Positions 10,138 through 19,615 of a stretch of DNA of 64,000 nt are shown here, in pieces. Source of the stretch: JAXDBM01 sp963709485 (GTDB taxonomy: Bacteria; Desulfobacterota; Syntrophia; Syntrophales; Fen-1087); contig CAVPWE010000001.1 of the NCBI GenBank assembly GCA_963709485.1, positions 496,001 through 560,000 of the forward strand, read 5' to 3'. The translations under genes and the position numbers were made by a program. How positions within the stretch are numbered: the first letter of the stretch is position 1; each line of letters begins with the position of its first letter. The notes beneath the pieces are model-generated. The model was not told where the DNA came from. It was given only the letters and a program-made list of their open reading frames with translations, and ran no database searches.

Positions 10138-10190
10138 CTCTAATGAACCAGAACCTTTCGGTAATTGGTGGTTGGCTCTTGGAAAGTCGG

Positions 10191-10207
10191 CAGGAGATAG
10201 TCTCCTG
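10191..10207. promoter_or_regulatory. 17-bp palindrome upstream of the lactonase
   Basis: CAGGAGA-TAG-TCTCCTG is a perfect inverted repeat 38 bases before the lactonase start and is followed by AT-rich sequence. It may be an operator or an mRNA hairpin. Confidence 0.35.
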
Positions 10208-10244
10208 TAATTAATTAAAATAGCAAAAAAGGAGGGTATGAGAA

Positions 10245-11024
10245 ATGAAACTGTATTTTTTTGAAGCGGGGGTATTGAAGAGTTACCGGCAATATTTTTT
10301 GTTAGGAACGGATGTAGGCAAACCCTTTGATGTGCCAGTGCCCTTTCTACTGATCGATCATCCAAAAGGCGTGGTGCTGTTTGACACGGGGAATGCATAT
10401 GAGACCATCCACACAAAAAAGGAGCATTGGGGCGATATTCTTGCGGCTTACGACCCGGCCATGACGGAGGATCAGTGGTGTATCAATGCAATCCAGAGGG
10501 TGGGCTACCGGCCAGACCAGGTGAAGTATGTAATTCTTTCCCACCTGCACCTGGATCATGCAGGATGCGTAGGTCTTTTCCCGAACGCCAAGTACATCGT
10601 TCAGCGTGATGAGCTTCATTATGCGTATGCACCTGATCCATTCATGAAACTAGCCTATATCAAGAAGGATTTTGATAAGCCCGTTGATTGGCTCTTCCTT
10701 GAAGGATGGAGGGATGACAAATTCGATGTGTTCGGTGATGGCAAGCTCATTTTGTATTTCACTCCCGGACACACCCCGGGACACCAGTCACTTTTAGTTA
10801 ATTTGGAGAAAAGCGGACCCATGTTTTTCGCTGCCGACTCCTGTTACACCTTGGACAACCTGGACAAGATGATCCTTCCCGGCTTAGCCTGGCACTTCGG
10901 CGAAACCCTTAAGTCAGTACAGCGAATGAAGTTGCTCAAAGATTTGCATGGTGTCCAGATTGTAACGGGCCACGATCCTGATGCATGGAAGGCATATAAG
11001 CAGGCACCAAACTATTATGAATAG
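10245..11024 (+). CDS. Metallo-beta-lactamase-fold lactonase (AttM/BlcC-like)
   Basis: A 259-residue zinc hydrolase of the N-acyl homoserine lactonase family. The metal motif HLHLDHAG is at 100-107 (His100, His102, Asp104, His105), with further ligands in TPGHTPGH and AADSCY and a VTGHDPD segment near the end. The length matches AttM/BlcC (about 256). BlcC hydrolyses gamma-butyrolactone to 4-hydroxybutyrate. Placed 108 bases after a 4-hydroxybutyrate CoA-transferase, this protein most likely feeds that pathway rather than quenching quorum signals. The start has AAGGAGGG 8 bases upstream. The frame is intact, unlike its neighbours. Confidence 0.85.
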   Translation: MKLYFFEAGVLKSYRQYFLLGTDVGKPFDVPVPFLLIDHPKGVVLFDTGNAYETIHTKKEHWGDILAAYDPAMTEDQWCINAIQRVGYRPDQVKYVILSHLHLDHAGCVGLFPNAKYIVQRDELHYAYAPDPFMKLAYIKKDFDKPVDWLFLEGWRDDKFDVFGDGKLILYFTPGHTPGHQSLLVNLEKSGPMFFAADSCYTLDNLDKMILPGLAWHFGETLKSVQRMKLLKDLHGVQIVTGHDPDAWKAYKQAPNYYE

Positions 11025-11185
11025 GATGGTTAACAAAATAACCGGTAAATTAGAATTTTGATTTTATGAGAGTAGAACGTCCTCCGTTACTGGAGAATGA
11101 TATTCAAATGAACTGCCGGGGAGTTACGTTATTGCCTGCGTAAGGGTGTTTGCAAGATATTAACTTTGTATTGCATTTCAACATG

Positions 11186-11217
11186 AAGGCAGGATCCATT
11201 CTGATCCTGCCTTTCTC
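11186..11217 (+). terminator. Terminator after the lactonase
   Basis: AAGGCAGGATC and GATCCTGCCTTT form an 11-bp stem with a 6-base loop followed by a T-rich tail. Only an intergenic gap separates it from the IS element. Confidence 0.8.
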
Positions 11218-11236
11218 CTTCAACTGGTAATCTTAG

Positions 11237-12514
11237 TACAGCGGTTCATAAATTCGGTTACGTATTTACGCTGCGAGTCGTGCTGATGACAACTGCGCCA
11301 GCTTGATTTTGTTGATCAAAATGTTCAAATCGTTTCGGGTGAATTTCCATTCAAACGGTTTGGCGATCTGCTCGTAGTAGTGTTGGAAACCAATGATTCG
11401 TTCATTGAGCGTCTCTAAGGATGTGAAGTCGTTTGGAACAAGGGCCTTGCGTTGAAGGATTGAGAAATAGATTTCGATCTGATCAACCAACTTGCATGCA
11501 CAGGTGCGTGAACGAGCAAGAGATTGGGATAACGAGATTGCAATCTTTCCACAGAACGAGATCCGCGATGGGAAGAACCATTGTCCACAATCCAAAAAAC
11601 GCGCCTTGCTGCGACATAGGGCGGTTGGCGCATTACGTCGTCAACGAGTCGATCGAAAGAAGCAATGCCACTTCTACGTCTTCGCATCGACCGAACAATT
11701 TAGCGCGATGCACATCGAGAGCGGCAATATAAGCCCAAGCGCCACACCTGGCGTATTCATGTTCTACTTTCATCGGCCATCCCGGTTGAGCCGGATAGGT
11801 GGCATGACGACGACGGCGCGCCTGGATGCTGGTTTTCTCATCGGCAGACAAAACAAACTCATCCTCTTGGAGGGAGTGCCCTTCCCAAACCCTCTCATAG
11901 AGATCCAGGATTCGCCCGGCTTTCTCCGGCAAATTGAGGATCACGGGGAAAAATCCAGGAGCGATACCGCCAAGGACGAAATGCAATATTTCTCATCAGC
12001 CATCGCCAGATAGTGCTGTCACTGATCGTGGCTGCGAATCCCGATCCTCGAATCTCTCTGCCCAGATCGGCAACATTCCATCGAGAAATCGGCACTTGAT
12101 GAATCGCGGGCAGTTCACAGGCCAGTGCCTTAACCTGAACGATAATCTCCGGGGGGAAAAATCGGAGGACGTCCCGGACGTGGTCGTTCATCAAGCCCAA
12201 GGAGGCGTTCTTCAAAGAAACGTTTTCGCCACATGCTGACAACTTTGCGGGGTGCATCCAGTCGGTTGGCAATCTCATCATTGCTGAGCCCCTGGGTGGC
12301 AAGGAGGATCACTCCTGGCTCGCGAAAAAAACCGAGCAAAGATGGTAGCGTATATTTGTTTGCGCGCGTGGTTAGTTCTCTCTGCTCTCCTTCTGAAAGG
12401 ACTATTTCGTATGGGCTTTTCCTTGGCATATGCAACCTCCTGGATTGCATTGATGCCATAAATCTGTCTCGAAAGCAAGCTCATTATACGTAACTGTATT
12501 TATGAATTAGAGTA
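11237..12514 (-). mobile_element. IS630-family insertion sequence
   Basis: A 1,278-bp element bounded by TA on both sides. The terminal inverted repeats match from the first base inward: left end TAC-5-TTCATAAATTCGGTTACGTA, right end (reversed) TAC-5-TTCATAAATACAGTTACGTA. Duplication of a TA target and a single transposase on the minus strand fit IS630/Tc1-mariner. Confidence 0.85.
11266..12429 (-). pseudogene. IS630-family transposase, frameshifted
   Basis: DDE transposase. ATG 12429 follows GGAGG. The N-terminal helix-turn-helix (GLSNDEIANRL, then VSMWRKRF) leads to a Pro-rich linker, a second DNA-binding segment, and the catalytic domain with SADEKTSIQ (first Asp) and FWIVDNGSSHRG (second Asp). 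Four frameshifts are visible, near 12150 (a G6 run), 11940, 11640 and 11490. The element is not expected to move by itself if these are real. Confidence 0.75.
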
Positions 12515-12545
12515 CTTAGTCTTCAACGAGAAGATGCTTCTAAGG

Positions 12546-12647
12546 TCTTGTAGGTGCGGACTGAACCGGCAAATTTCATTGTAGCTAGGACAAGTTGCGA
12601 TGCCGACCATCGGCGGTACTGTTTTGTTTCTGGGTGAAACAGCGCAT
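12546..12647. repeat. Dispersed structured repeat (copy R3)
   Basis: The first 40 bases (CTTGTAGGTGCGGAC and CCGGCAAA) match copies R1 and R2. The last 50 match R4, with a perfect GCCGA-CCA-TCGGC hairpin. It links the two halves of the family. Confidence 0.55.
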
Positions 12648-12880
12648 CCATACCTGTGCCGATTTCTCAGAAGGGGCTCCGGGAGCTGCCTTCCTGTAAG
12701 CGGGTGTCCGAGAATTCTGAGAGACATCGACGCTTCAGATGATAATAAATGAAATATTTCCTTGATTTTTTTATGAACCAAGCGTATGTTTTACGAAGTA
12801 ATATATAAAACAGGTAAGGTATTGGCAATGGGTTAACAGTTGATTACAACATTGTAGTATGATGCCATGTAGAAATTAAT

Positions 12881-12918
12881 AAAACCCAGTAACTCACAGT
12901 GAGTGCTGGGTTTTTGTT
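12881..12918 (+). terminator. Rho-independent terminator
   Basis: AAAACCCAG and CTGGGTTTTT flank an inner ACTCA/TGAGT stem, followed by T-rich sequence. Its upstream transcript is unknown. Confidence 0.75.
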
Positions 12919-12963
12919 TTATGTAGAGGATGTAGCTGCCTAACGAAAGAAAGGAGTGCATCA

Positions 12964-13992
12964 ATGATATCCTGTGTGGGGTCATAAGAGGTGGGTGTAT
13001 GTTATTCTGCTGGGATCGGCAGTATTGTCAGGTGCGATTTTCGGTGGATGTAATTCCTCGGACACAGGTAACGCAACGCAAAGTGGCTACACTTTTACTT
13101 CCGACAGCGCCACATTGACCAACCGTTACTTTCCGGCCAAGGCCGGACATGTGATCACTTTTGTCGGACATGGCTCATTTGAGGGCTCGCATTATGTGTG
13201 GATGTTCACCGAGGGTGAAATGATCCAAGGCATCGCAACGCTGCACGAGACAGGCACGGTAATAAACTCTAATGGAGAAACCTCGGTTCAGTTCGACAGC
13301 ATGTTGGCCCAGGACATAAACGGGAATGTCCATGTGCTAAAAAATGGTGGGGAACTGAGCGGGGTTGCGGCAGGCCTTGTGCCAACGATCCTCATGCCCG
13401 GCGAGCCCAAGGTGGGTGACAAATTTGCTCCGGGTACCAACTATGGCGGTTCAGTTCTTTCATTGGATGAAAAGGTAGATTCCTACACCGGCGTGCTTCA
13501 TACGCAGTTTATTGTAAACCAGGCGGACAACACAAAGAACCAGTACGATGATTATTGGTCACCGCTGATCGGGCAGGTCAAGTCGGTATGGTCATTGTCT
13601 GACGGCACCACCGGGTACTGGGTGTGGCATACCCGGATTTCCATACCATGCAGGCCGATCTTTTGGCATGTACACAGTCGGGAACTCTCGGAGCCGATGC
13701 CAGAAATGCCTTTTCCCAGAATTACAACGTTTCATTAGATAGACTTGAACTCGGGACATGGGATTGCGATATTGATTGTTGGGGTAGAATTGCATGCGAT
13801 TTTGAAATGGAATCTTTAATAGCTGTTGCCGTCTGGAGAATCCGAGCAAATATGGACGGTTGGTTATTCATAGACGAATGTGGTGGAGACTTGGATTCAT
13901 ACTGTTATAAACATGCCCGTTATTTCAACCACTGGCAGTGGCACCAAGGAGAGCTGGAATCAGCAATTGGTCATTCTTGTTTCCGACATTAA
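12964..13992 (+). pseudogene. Putative lipoprotein, frameshifted
   Basis: I do not recognise the family. The best ribosome site (AAAGGAG) points to ATG 12964, whose frame must slip by one base to join the long frame open from GTG 12974. The N-terminus has a hydrophobic segment ending in FGGC, a passable lipobox, then a Ser/Thr/Gly-rich stretch. The middle (NRYFPAKAGHVITFVGHG) resembles periplasmic beta-rich domains. Near 13620 the frame appears to shift into a second open stretch ending at 13992 with several Cys and Trp residues. Whether that part belongs to the same protein is uncertain. Confidence 0.5.
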
Positions 13993-14543
13993 CAAGGCTA
14001 CGTGCATGGCCCGGAACCAAGTGTATTAATCAGGTTACCTGCACACGCGTAGGGCAGTCCTGATCTCATGGTTCGGCCAGAGTATAATGAGGAAGGCAGG
14101 CAAGAAAATTCGAGAATTATTACAACTCGCAATCTTCAATTCTCGTCAAAGAAACAGATTAAGGACTTGTCGGTGGCACCAATAACCGGCAAACATCATT
14201 TTTGCTTCCCGAGTACCTGCGCAGTACGGGTTGAAATCTACTGCACAGGAGCACTGTCCGCCAGTCTCGCTTACAAGGAAAAATGAAGGGGGTCTGCTTA
14301 AGGTATAAAGCATCATTCTTCTATTATGGACAGGCTTGAAGAAGACGGTTGGAAAGGCACACGTTCGTGATGGCCTGTTCTCCCCTGCAGCAGTTTGTGC
14401 CTGCCTTCCTGTATTGATGTTTTCCTTATTTTTCCAATTCACACAACATTTCAATCGGAAATAATCATAAAACTGCGGAACCCTAACTTGACATGTGGTA
14501 CAAGCTTAAGTCAGGTCAAAGTCTATTTCAAGGGAGAACTTCT
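13993..14543. other. Intergenic region before the alkylsulfatase
   Basis: No gene is supported; the 72-codon frame at 14068 runs over repeat R1. The region contains R1 and the leader of the sulfatase gene. Confidence 0.5.
14163..14297. repeat. Dispersed structured repeat (copy R1)
   Basis: The first 118 bases align without gaps with 16647-16764. Shared blocks include GGCAAACATCATTTTTGCTT, GAGTACCTGCG, AGTACGGGTTGAAA and TCTCGCTTACAAGGAA. GTAC-CTGCGCA-GTAC can form a small hairpin. The tail TGAAGGG...TCTGC is shared with R4. Confidence 0.65.
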
Positions 14544-16503
14544 ATGAAAAAAATATCAATAATCGTCATCTCTCTGGTACTTGCGGTAATCCTTGCCGGC
14601 TGCGGTATAGGTATTCCGGCATTGGCGGTGTGGCCGGTGACGCCACGCCTGCCACGCTGAAGGTCAATGAGCAGTTCGCGCAGTCGCTGAAACTCGACGA
14701 TCCCCAGGATTTCGAGGATGCCAAGCGCGGCTTTATCGCCAGGCCAACGGAAAAATCACCACCGCGGCGGGCGATGTGCTGGTCGATTTTGACGACTTCA
14801 AGTTTGTCGAGGGCAAGGCGCCGCCGACGGTCAACCCAAGCCTCTGGCGGCACGCCATTCTCAATGCCCAAATCGGCCTGTTCAAGGTGACGGAAGGCAT
14901 CTACCAGTTGCGCGGCTTCGATATTGCCAATATGACCCTGATCGAAGGCAATACCGGGTGGATCGTGGTCGATCGCTGATCTGCCGTGAAAGTGCGGCGG
15001 CAGCGATCGCCTTCGCCCGCAAGCACCTGGGCGACAAGCCGGTCTCGGCAATTATTTTCACGCACAGCCATATAGACCACTTCGGCGGCGTCCTCGGCGT
15101 GATTTCGCCTCAGGAGTGGCCAAACGCAAGATTCCCGTGATCGCGCCGGATGGCTTCATGGAGGAAGCCACCAGTGAAAATGTCATGGTCGGTACCGCCA
15201 TGGGGCGCCGGTCAAGCTACCAGTTCGGCAAAGATCTTGAACGCTCCGCCAAAGGCATGGTCGATACGGGCCTGGGCAAGGCGGTGGCGTATGGCAACTT
15301 CGGTATCCTGCCGCCGAACCGGATCATCAAGCAACCAAAGGAGGATATGGTCATTGACGGCGTGCGTTTCGTCTTCTACAACGTGCCGGGGACAGAGGCT
15401 CCCGCCGAAATGACCTTCCTGCTCCCTGACAAGAAGGCCTATTGCGGCGCTGAAATTCTCCAACAGACCATGCACAACCTCCTGCCGGTGCGCGGCGCCA
15501 AGGCGCGCGATTCCCTGCGCTGGTCAAATTATCTGGATCAGGCCCTGGAGCAAACCGCTGATGCCGAGGTGTTTTTCGCCCAGCACAACTGGCCGATCTG
15601 GGGCCGGGCGCGCATCGCCGAGTTCATCACCAAGCATCGCGATGTCTACAAATATACCCATGACCAGACGGTGCGTCTCATCAATGCCGGCTACACACCA
15701 CGCGAAATCGCCGACATGATAAAACTGCCCAAATCTCTTGAGACCTATCTCGCCAGCCGCGGCTACTATGGTGATCTGCGCCACAACGTCAAAGCGGTCT
15801 ATCAGTTCTACATGGGCTTCTACGATGGCAATCCGGCAAACCTAATCCGCTGCCGCCTGAGGAGTCGGCCAAGCGCTACATTGAACTGATCGGCGCCGAC
15901 AAGGCCATAACGGCGGCTCAGGTCGCATTCGACAAAGGAGACTACCGCTGGACCGCTGAGTTGCTGAATCACGTCGTGTTTGCACAGCCCGACAACAAGA
16001 GCGCCATTGATTTACTGGCACGCACCTACGACCAGATGGGCTACATGGCCGAAGCAGCCACCTGGCGCAACAGCTATCTGACAGCGGCCGCCGAGTTGCG
16101 CAATGGTCCGCCGAAGAAGGGCATTGATCGCAGCTACTTGATCGAATGTTCAGGCAAACGCCGGTTGAGCGTTTCCTTGATGCCATGGCCGCAGGTCTCA
16201 ACGGCCCGGCCGCGGAGGATAAGAATCTCAAGATTAACCTGGTAATTTCCGATACGAAGGAATCCTTCGTGCTCTGGATAGAGAATGCGGTGCTGCACCA
16301 CAAGAAGGCAGCGCCGGCAGCCGATGCCAAGCGACCCTGACACTGACGAAGGAGATCTTCGTCAAGATGATGGCCGGTACCGCCGGTATAAAGGACACCC
16401 TGATGAGCGATGATTCAAGATCACCGGCAGCAGGATCGATTTGGTTCGCTTTTTCACCCTGATCGAAAAAGCGCCCGGCACGTTCGCTATCGTCACGCCG
16501 TAA
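14544..16503 (+). pseudogene. Alkylsulfatase (SdsA/YjcS-type), frameshifted
   Basis: A zinc metallo-beta-lactamase-fold enzyme that cleaves alkyl sulfate esters such as SDS to alcohol and sulfate. ATG 14544 follows AAGGGAGAA and opens a lipoprotein signal ending LAGC. Joined frames cover the family length of about 650: FDIANMTLIEGNTGWIVVD, the zinc motif HSHIDHFGG, GTAMGRRSSYQFG, HNWPIWG, an alpha-helical dimerisation segment (HNVKAVYQFYMGFYDGNP) and a C-terminal SCP2-like domain ending in TFAIVTP. At least seven frameshifts, near 14620, 14745, 14980, 15115, 15840, 16150 and 16340. Its GC-rich codon use contrasts with the AT-rich flanks, suggesting transfer from a high-GC donor. Confidence 0.8.
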
Positions 16504-16847
16504 TCGCGAAACCTTTACCGCAGTGCGGTGGATGGATCTCCCGTTTATCCACCGTACTACGGAACTATAAGTATCTGCTGGCTTTTCCTGCAGACAGTAC
16601 TATTTTCAAACAATAATCTTCGATTTTGTTCACACTGTGAGGTTGTGGGCTTGTAGGTGTGGACAATAACGGGCAAACATCATTTTTGCTTTCCGAGTAC
16701 CTGCGAAGTACGGGTTGAAACCTGCTTTGCTTTTGCACCAGCCATAAATCTCGCTTACAAGGAACTATACGCAGCAGACGTCTTTACACATGCTGCTGTA
16801 AACTGAACTTCGTCCTACGACACAGGAAAAGAATAAGACTCTCCATC
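16504..16847. other. Intergenic region with repeat R2
   Basis: No gene is supported between the alkylsulfatase and the convergent membrane-protein gene. The region carries repeat R2. No clear terminator is seen. Confidence 0.5.
16647..16770. repeat. Dispersed structured repeat (copy R2)
   Basis: Gap-free match to R1 over 118 bases, including the GTAC-CTGCGAA-GTAC hairpin. The similarity stops soon after TCGCTTACAAGGAA. As at R1, it sits in a gap between genes. Confidence 0.65.
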
Positions 16848-17530
16848 CTATCTTCTTTTAAAGACCGGAACCTCAAATTGACCCGAGAAAGTCGCAGCGT
16901 CACTCTTCACAGTAACCAGTAAGTGCCAAGTATGCCAAGTCCGCACATTGGCAATGTCGGGATCACTCTCGGGTAAATCGTCCGGCAGATCGAACGCGAC
17001 CCGCACCTCCCCATCGCTTACGGAAGATTCCTTGCTTGCCTCCCAGAGATTCTCCGTGTAACCCGACACAAATGATTTTGTATGGCTGCAATGAACGCAT
17101 ACGAGACGGAGGGATGGCAGTGCGTCCGCAGGAAATGCTGTGGCAGCTCGAATGGCGGCGATTAATTTTCCGCCGAGGATGGCGGGATTCGTTTCCAGAT
17201 CAAGCCAGACCTTACCGTAACGTCTCCAGGACCGGGTCCTTTTCACTGCCATGTAGAGAGCGATGAATCCAAAGAGCCCGAACAGGAGCCCCAGCCCCCA
17301 GAAGACAGCTCCCACGGGCCAAAAGGGCTCACCCCTGGCCGCACGGGGAATGAGGTGAAAAGTCCCTAAGACCAGGATGGCCACTATCCAGTAGCCGGTA
17401 ATGGACCCGGTAATGGTACCCGGCTTTTCAAATGGGAGTCTACGCCCCTGGGCCCATTCGGGGTTCCATAGCCAGGGTTCGTTAGGATAATTTTCTGCCG
17501 CTCAGCGGTGACTTCACTCACCCACGACAT
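16848..17530 (-). pseudogene. Small membrane protein (DUF3592-like), one frameshift
   Basis: The N-terminus is MSWVSEVTAE from ATG 17530. After a one-base slip in an A-run near 17487 it continues NYPNEPWLWNPEWAQGR, a signature seen before the first membrane span of this group of uncharacterised proteins. Two hydrophobic segments follow, then a beta-rich extracytoplasmic or cytoplasmic domain ending near FSGQFEVPVF. The downstream 178-codon part is open from 17384. Function unknown; family assignment tentative. Confidence 0.5.
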
Positions 17531-17731
17531 CCTTTATTGTTACTGAGATGAAAGAAAACGGTGACATTTAAGTGCTTATATTTGAATGGAAAGTCAAGAG
17601 AAGAAACGGTTTTGATTTCATCTTGGATAACCGTTGGGACTTTTAATGTGAGTCTATTTTCCGGAAACGCGAAAGCACACCTCAATCAAGGCTGAGGAAG
17701 CTTCAACGATTGATGAAAAAAACCCGTTTTA

Positions 17732-19483
17732 TCAGGCGGTAAAAACCGTCGACGGTTCATGCGCGACGGTTTGCCTGTCCCGACCAAGGGCCTTGGAATC
17801 GAGAGCAAGGGCTTTATCCAGGGCCAGGGCAGCCTCGTTCTTTTCCAGGAAGCTGCGGGGTTCGTAGGTCTGGCCCGCGGCGAGCCGCGCTTCCTCCCTT
17901 TTGAGGGTAAAAAAGGCATATCGGCCCACTACCGGCGCAACGATCCGCGGCACCCATCCGAACCCGGCATAGATGTCCTCCAGGAGCCGCTCCGCCTTTT
18001 GGTGAAGGCGCGGATCATTGCGGTACCACTTCCTCATTGCCCAGACGGCGCCGGCGTATATCGAGCGCAGCGGGAAAGCCTCCCGGGAGACACGGCTGCG
18101 AACGCACGGATCCGGGTGGTTCCGGTGCCGCTGCCAGCCGTTCAGGAGCACCCGGATCATCCGGAGCAGGCTCGGGCCGTTGACACGGAAGTCCTCCATG
18201 AAGGCCTGAAGCAGGTACTGCTCTTCCCGCCCGTCACGGATATGCGGGTGGCGGTAATTGAAACGGTACTGCCCGTGGGCGTCGGCATTGGGGAATTCCG
18301 TCTCCGGCAGCAGGGAGCCGTCCTGCTTGTGCTTTTCATACAAGGGCGTTCCGGCGACCGGCGTGTACAGCATGAACTGGTGAAAGACCGTATCGTGGCT
18401 GACGGCGTAATCGATGACCGCCTGAATGTTCTCCGGCGTGTGGTTTTCGAGTCCGATGATCGAGGAGCCTAAAACGCGGATGCCCTGTGACTGCAGACGA
18501 TCAACGAGCGCACGCGTATCCGTTCCCCGGAGCTTGTCGTAGGCACTCTCTTCGCCTTCCAACCCCATCCAGACCCAGCTGATGCCCAAACGCACGAGCT
18601 GATCCATCGTGTACGACTGCAGTGCTCTGGCCGAGCTGAATACATAGAGGGCCCAGCTTTTCCTGTTTTCCTGCATCAGTTCGAGGAGCCGGAGCGCCCT
18701 TGTCTTGTGGAGGAGAAAATTTTCGTCCAGCGTGAAGAAGGACCTGACATGGAGCGTTTTTTCCATCTTGCACATCACTTCGAAGAGCGCATCTCCCGTT
18801 TCGTAGAAATTGAAGAAATTCCCCTTGCCGCCGAAGAGGGCGGAGGTAGAGCAGAAATTGCACCCCATCGGACATCCGACGGAGGGGATCAGGATCGCGG
18901 CGGTGCCGCCGGTCCGGTTGCCCAGGTTGATGCCCATGATTCTCCCTCCGAATCCGGAGGTCGTCATCGGGTGCCGGACAGGCGCCTGGTCGTCCTGTCC
19001 CAAATAGCGTTGAAACCACCGGACACCTTCACCGCGTACGATGTGGTCCGTGTCGATCGTCTGTCTCAAATCTTCCTTGTTTGCGATGTGTCCTCCGACA
19101 ATGATCGTGGCGGTTGGCTGGTACTGGCGGATCAGCTCGCACATCTTTCGCACCTTGCCGATATTCGGCAGAATCCCGCTGATCCCGATTACGTCATAAA
19201 CATTCCGGCTGATCTCTGACCGGAACTGTTCGAGCGTGGGAAAATCCAGGAGCGTGCAGGGAGCGGTGAGATTGGCCTGGATCATCATCAGGCCAAAGGA
19301 ACGATGAAACATGCGCAGGGAGAACCCCCCCTGGACACGGGTGACCTGATTCTGGTAGAGTTCCATCGGGTTGTTTTTACGGCTTCCGTAATCGTCATCC
19401 TGGGCGTAAGGTCCAAAAACACTCGTCAGCAACACGCGGGCGCGGGTGCCGAGGGGATGGACAGGCTGGTTGTTTTTCAGCAT
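17732..19483 (-). CDS. B12-binding domain radical SAM protein
   Basis: A 583-residue protein. An N-terminal cobalamin-binding Rossmann-like region (YDVIGISGILPNIGKV, then TIIVGGHIA) is followed by a radical SAM core with the cluster motif CPMGCNFC (Cys204, Cys208, Cys211) and a TIM-barrel segment (WVWMGLEG and GLENHTPE). A C-terminal helical extension is Arg-rich. The usual cobalamin DxHxxG histidine motif is not obvious, so B12 binding may be lost. Substrate unknown. Start ATG 19483 follows AGGAAACC. Divergent from the two-component genes and intact. Confidence 0.8.
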   Translation of the reverse strand: MLKNNQPVHPLGTRARVLLTSVFGPYAQDDDYGSRKNNPMELYQNQVTRVQGGFSLRMFHRSFGLMMIQANLTAPCTLLDFPTLEQFRSEISRNVYDVIGISGILPNIGKVRKMCELIRQYQPTATIIVGGHIANKEDLRQTIDTDHIVRGEGVRWFQRYLGQDDQAPVRHPMTTSGFGGRIMGINLGNRTGGTAAILIPSVGCPMGCNFCSTSALFGGKGNFFNFYETGDALFEVMCKMEKTLHVRSFFTLDENFLLHKTRALRLLELMQENRKSWALYVFSSARALQSYTMDQLVRLGISWVWMGLEGEESAYDKLRGTDTRALVDRLQSQGIRVLGSSIIGLENHTPENIQAVIDYAVSHDTVFHQFMLYTPVAGTPLYEKHKQDGSLLPETEFPNADAHGQYRFNYRHPHIRDGREEQYLLQAFMEDFRVNGPSLLRMIRVLLNGWQRHRNHPDPCVRSRVSREAFPLRSIYAGAVWAMRKWYRNDPRLHQKAERLLEDIYAGFGWVPRIVAPVVGRYAFFTLKREEARLAAGQTYEPRSFLEKNEAALALDKALALDSKALGRDRQTVAHEPSTVFTA

Positions 19484-19569
19484 AATGGTTTCCTTTCTTT
19501 TGCGGCGATATCCGGCTGCGCTGAGGGATATAACCGATAAGCCGGAGGATGAAAACCCCTAAGTTCTCG

Positions 19570-19591
19570 TTTTACATTACTTTTACATTAC
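19570..19591 (+). promoter_or_regulatory. Tandem 11-bp direct repeat, likely response-regulator site
   Basis: TTTTACATTAC occurs twice with no gap, exactly one helical turn apart, 25 bases before the histidine kinase start. OmpR/PhoB-family regulators, such as the one encoded here, bind direct repeats at this 11-bp spacing, so autoregulation is likely. Confidence 0.55.
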
Positions 19592-19615
19592 GAAGTGGCC
19601 CCGCGGTCAGGCATC

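Larger units (their letters stand above)
12515..12963. other. Intergenic region with repeat copy and terminator
   Basis: No gene is supported. It holds dispersed repeat R3 and a strong stem-loop terminator, then the leader of the next lipoprotein gene. The terminator has no gene upstream on the plus strand apart from the IS element, so a transcript from an unrecognised small RNA is possible. Confidence 0.5.

Noticed and set aside
14163..14297. GGCAAAC-containing repeats as a cyclic-di-GMP riboswitch
   Set aside because: Only a short GGCAAAC-like match is present; the second conserved loop and tetraloop receptor are missing, and the copies are not all upstream of genes in one orientation.
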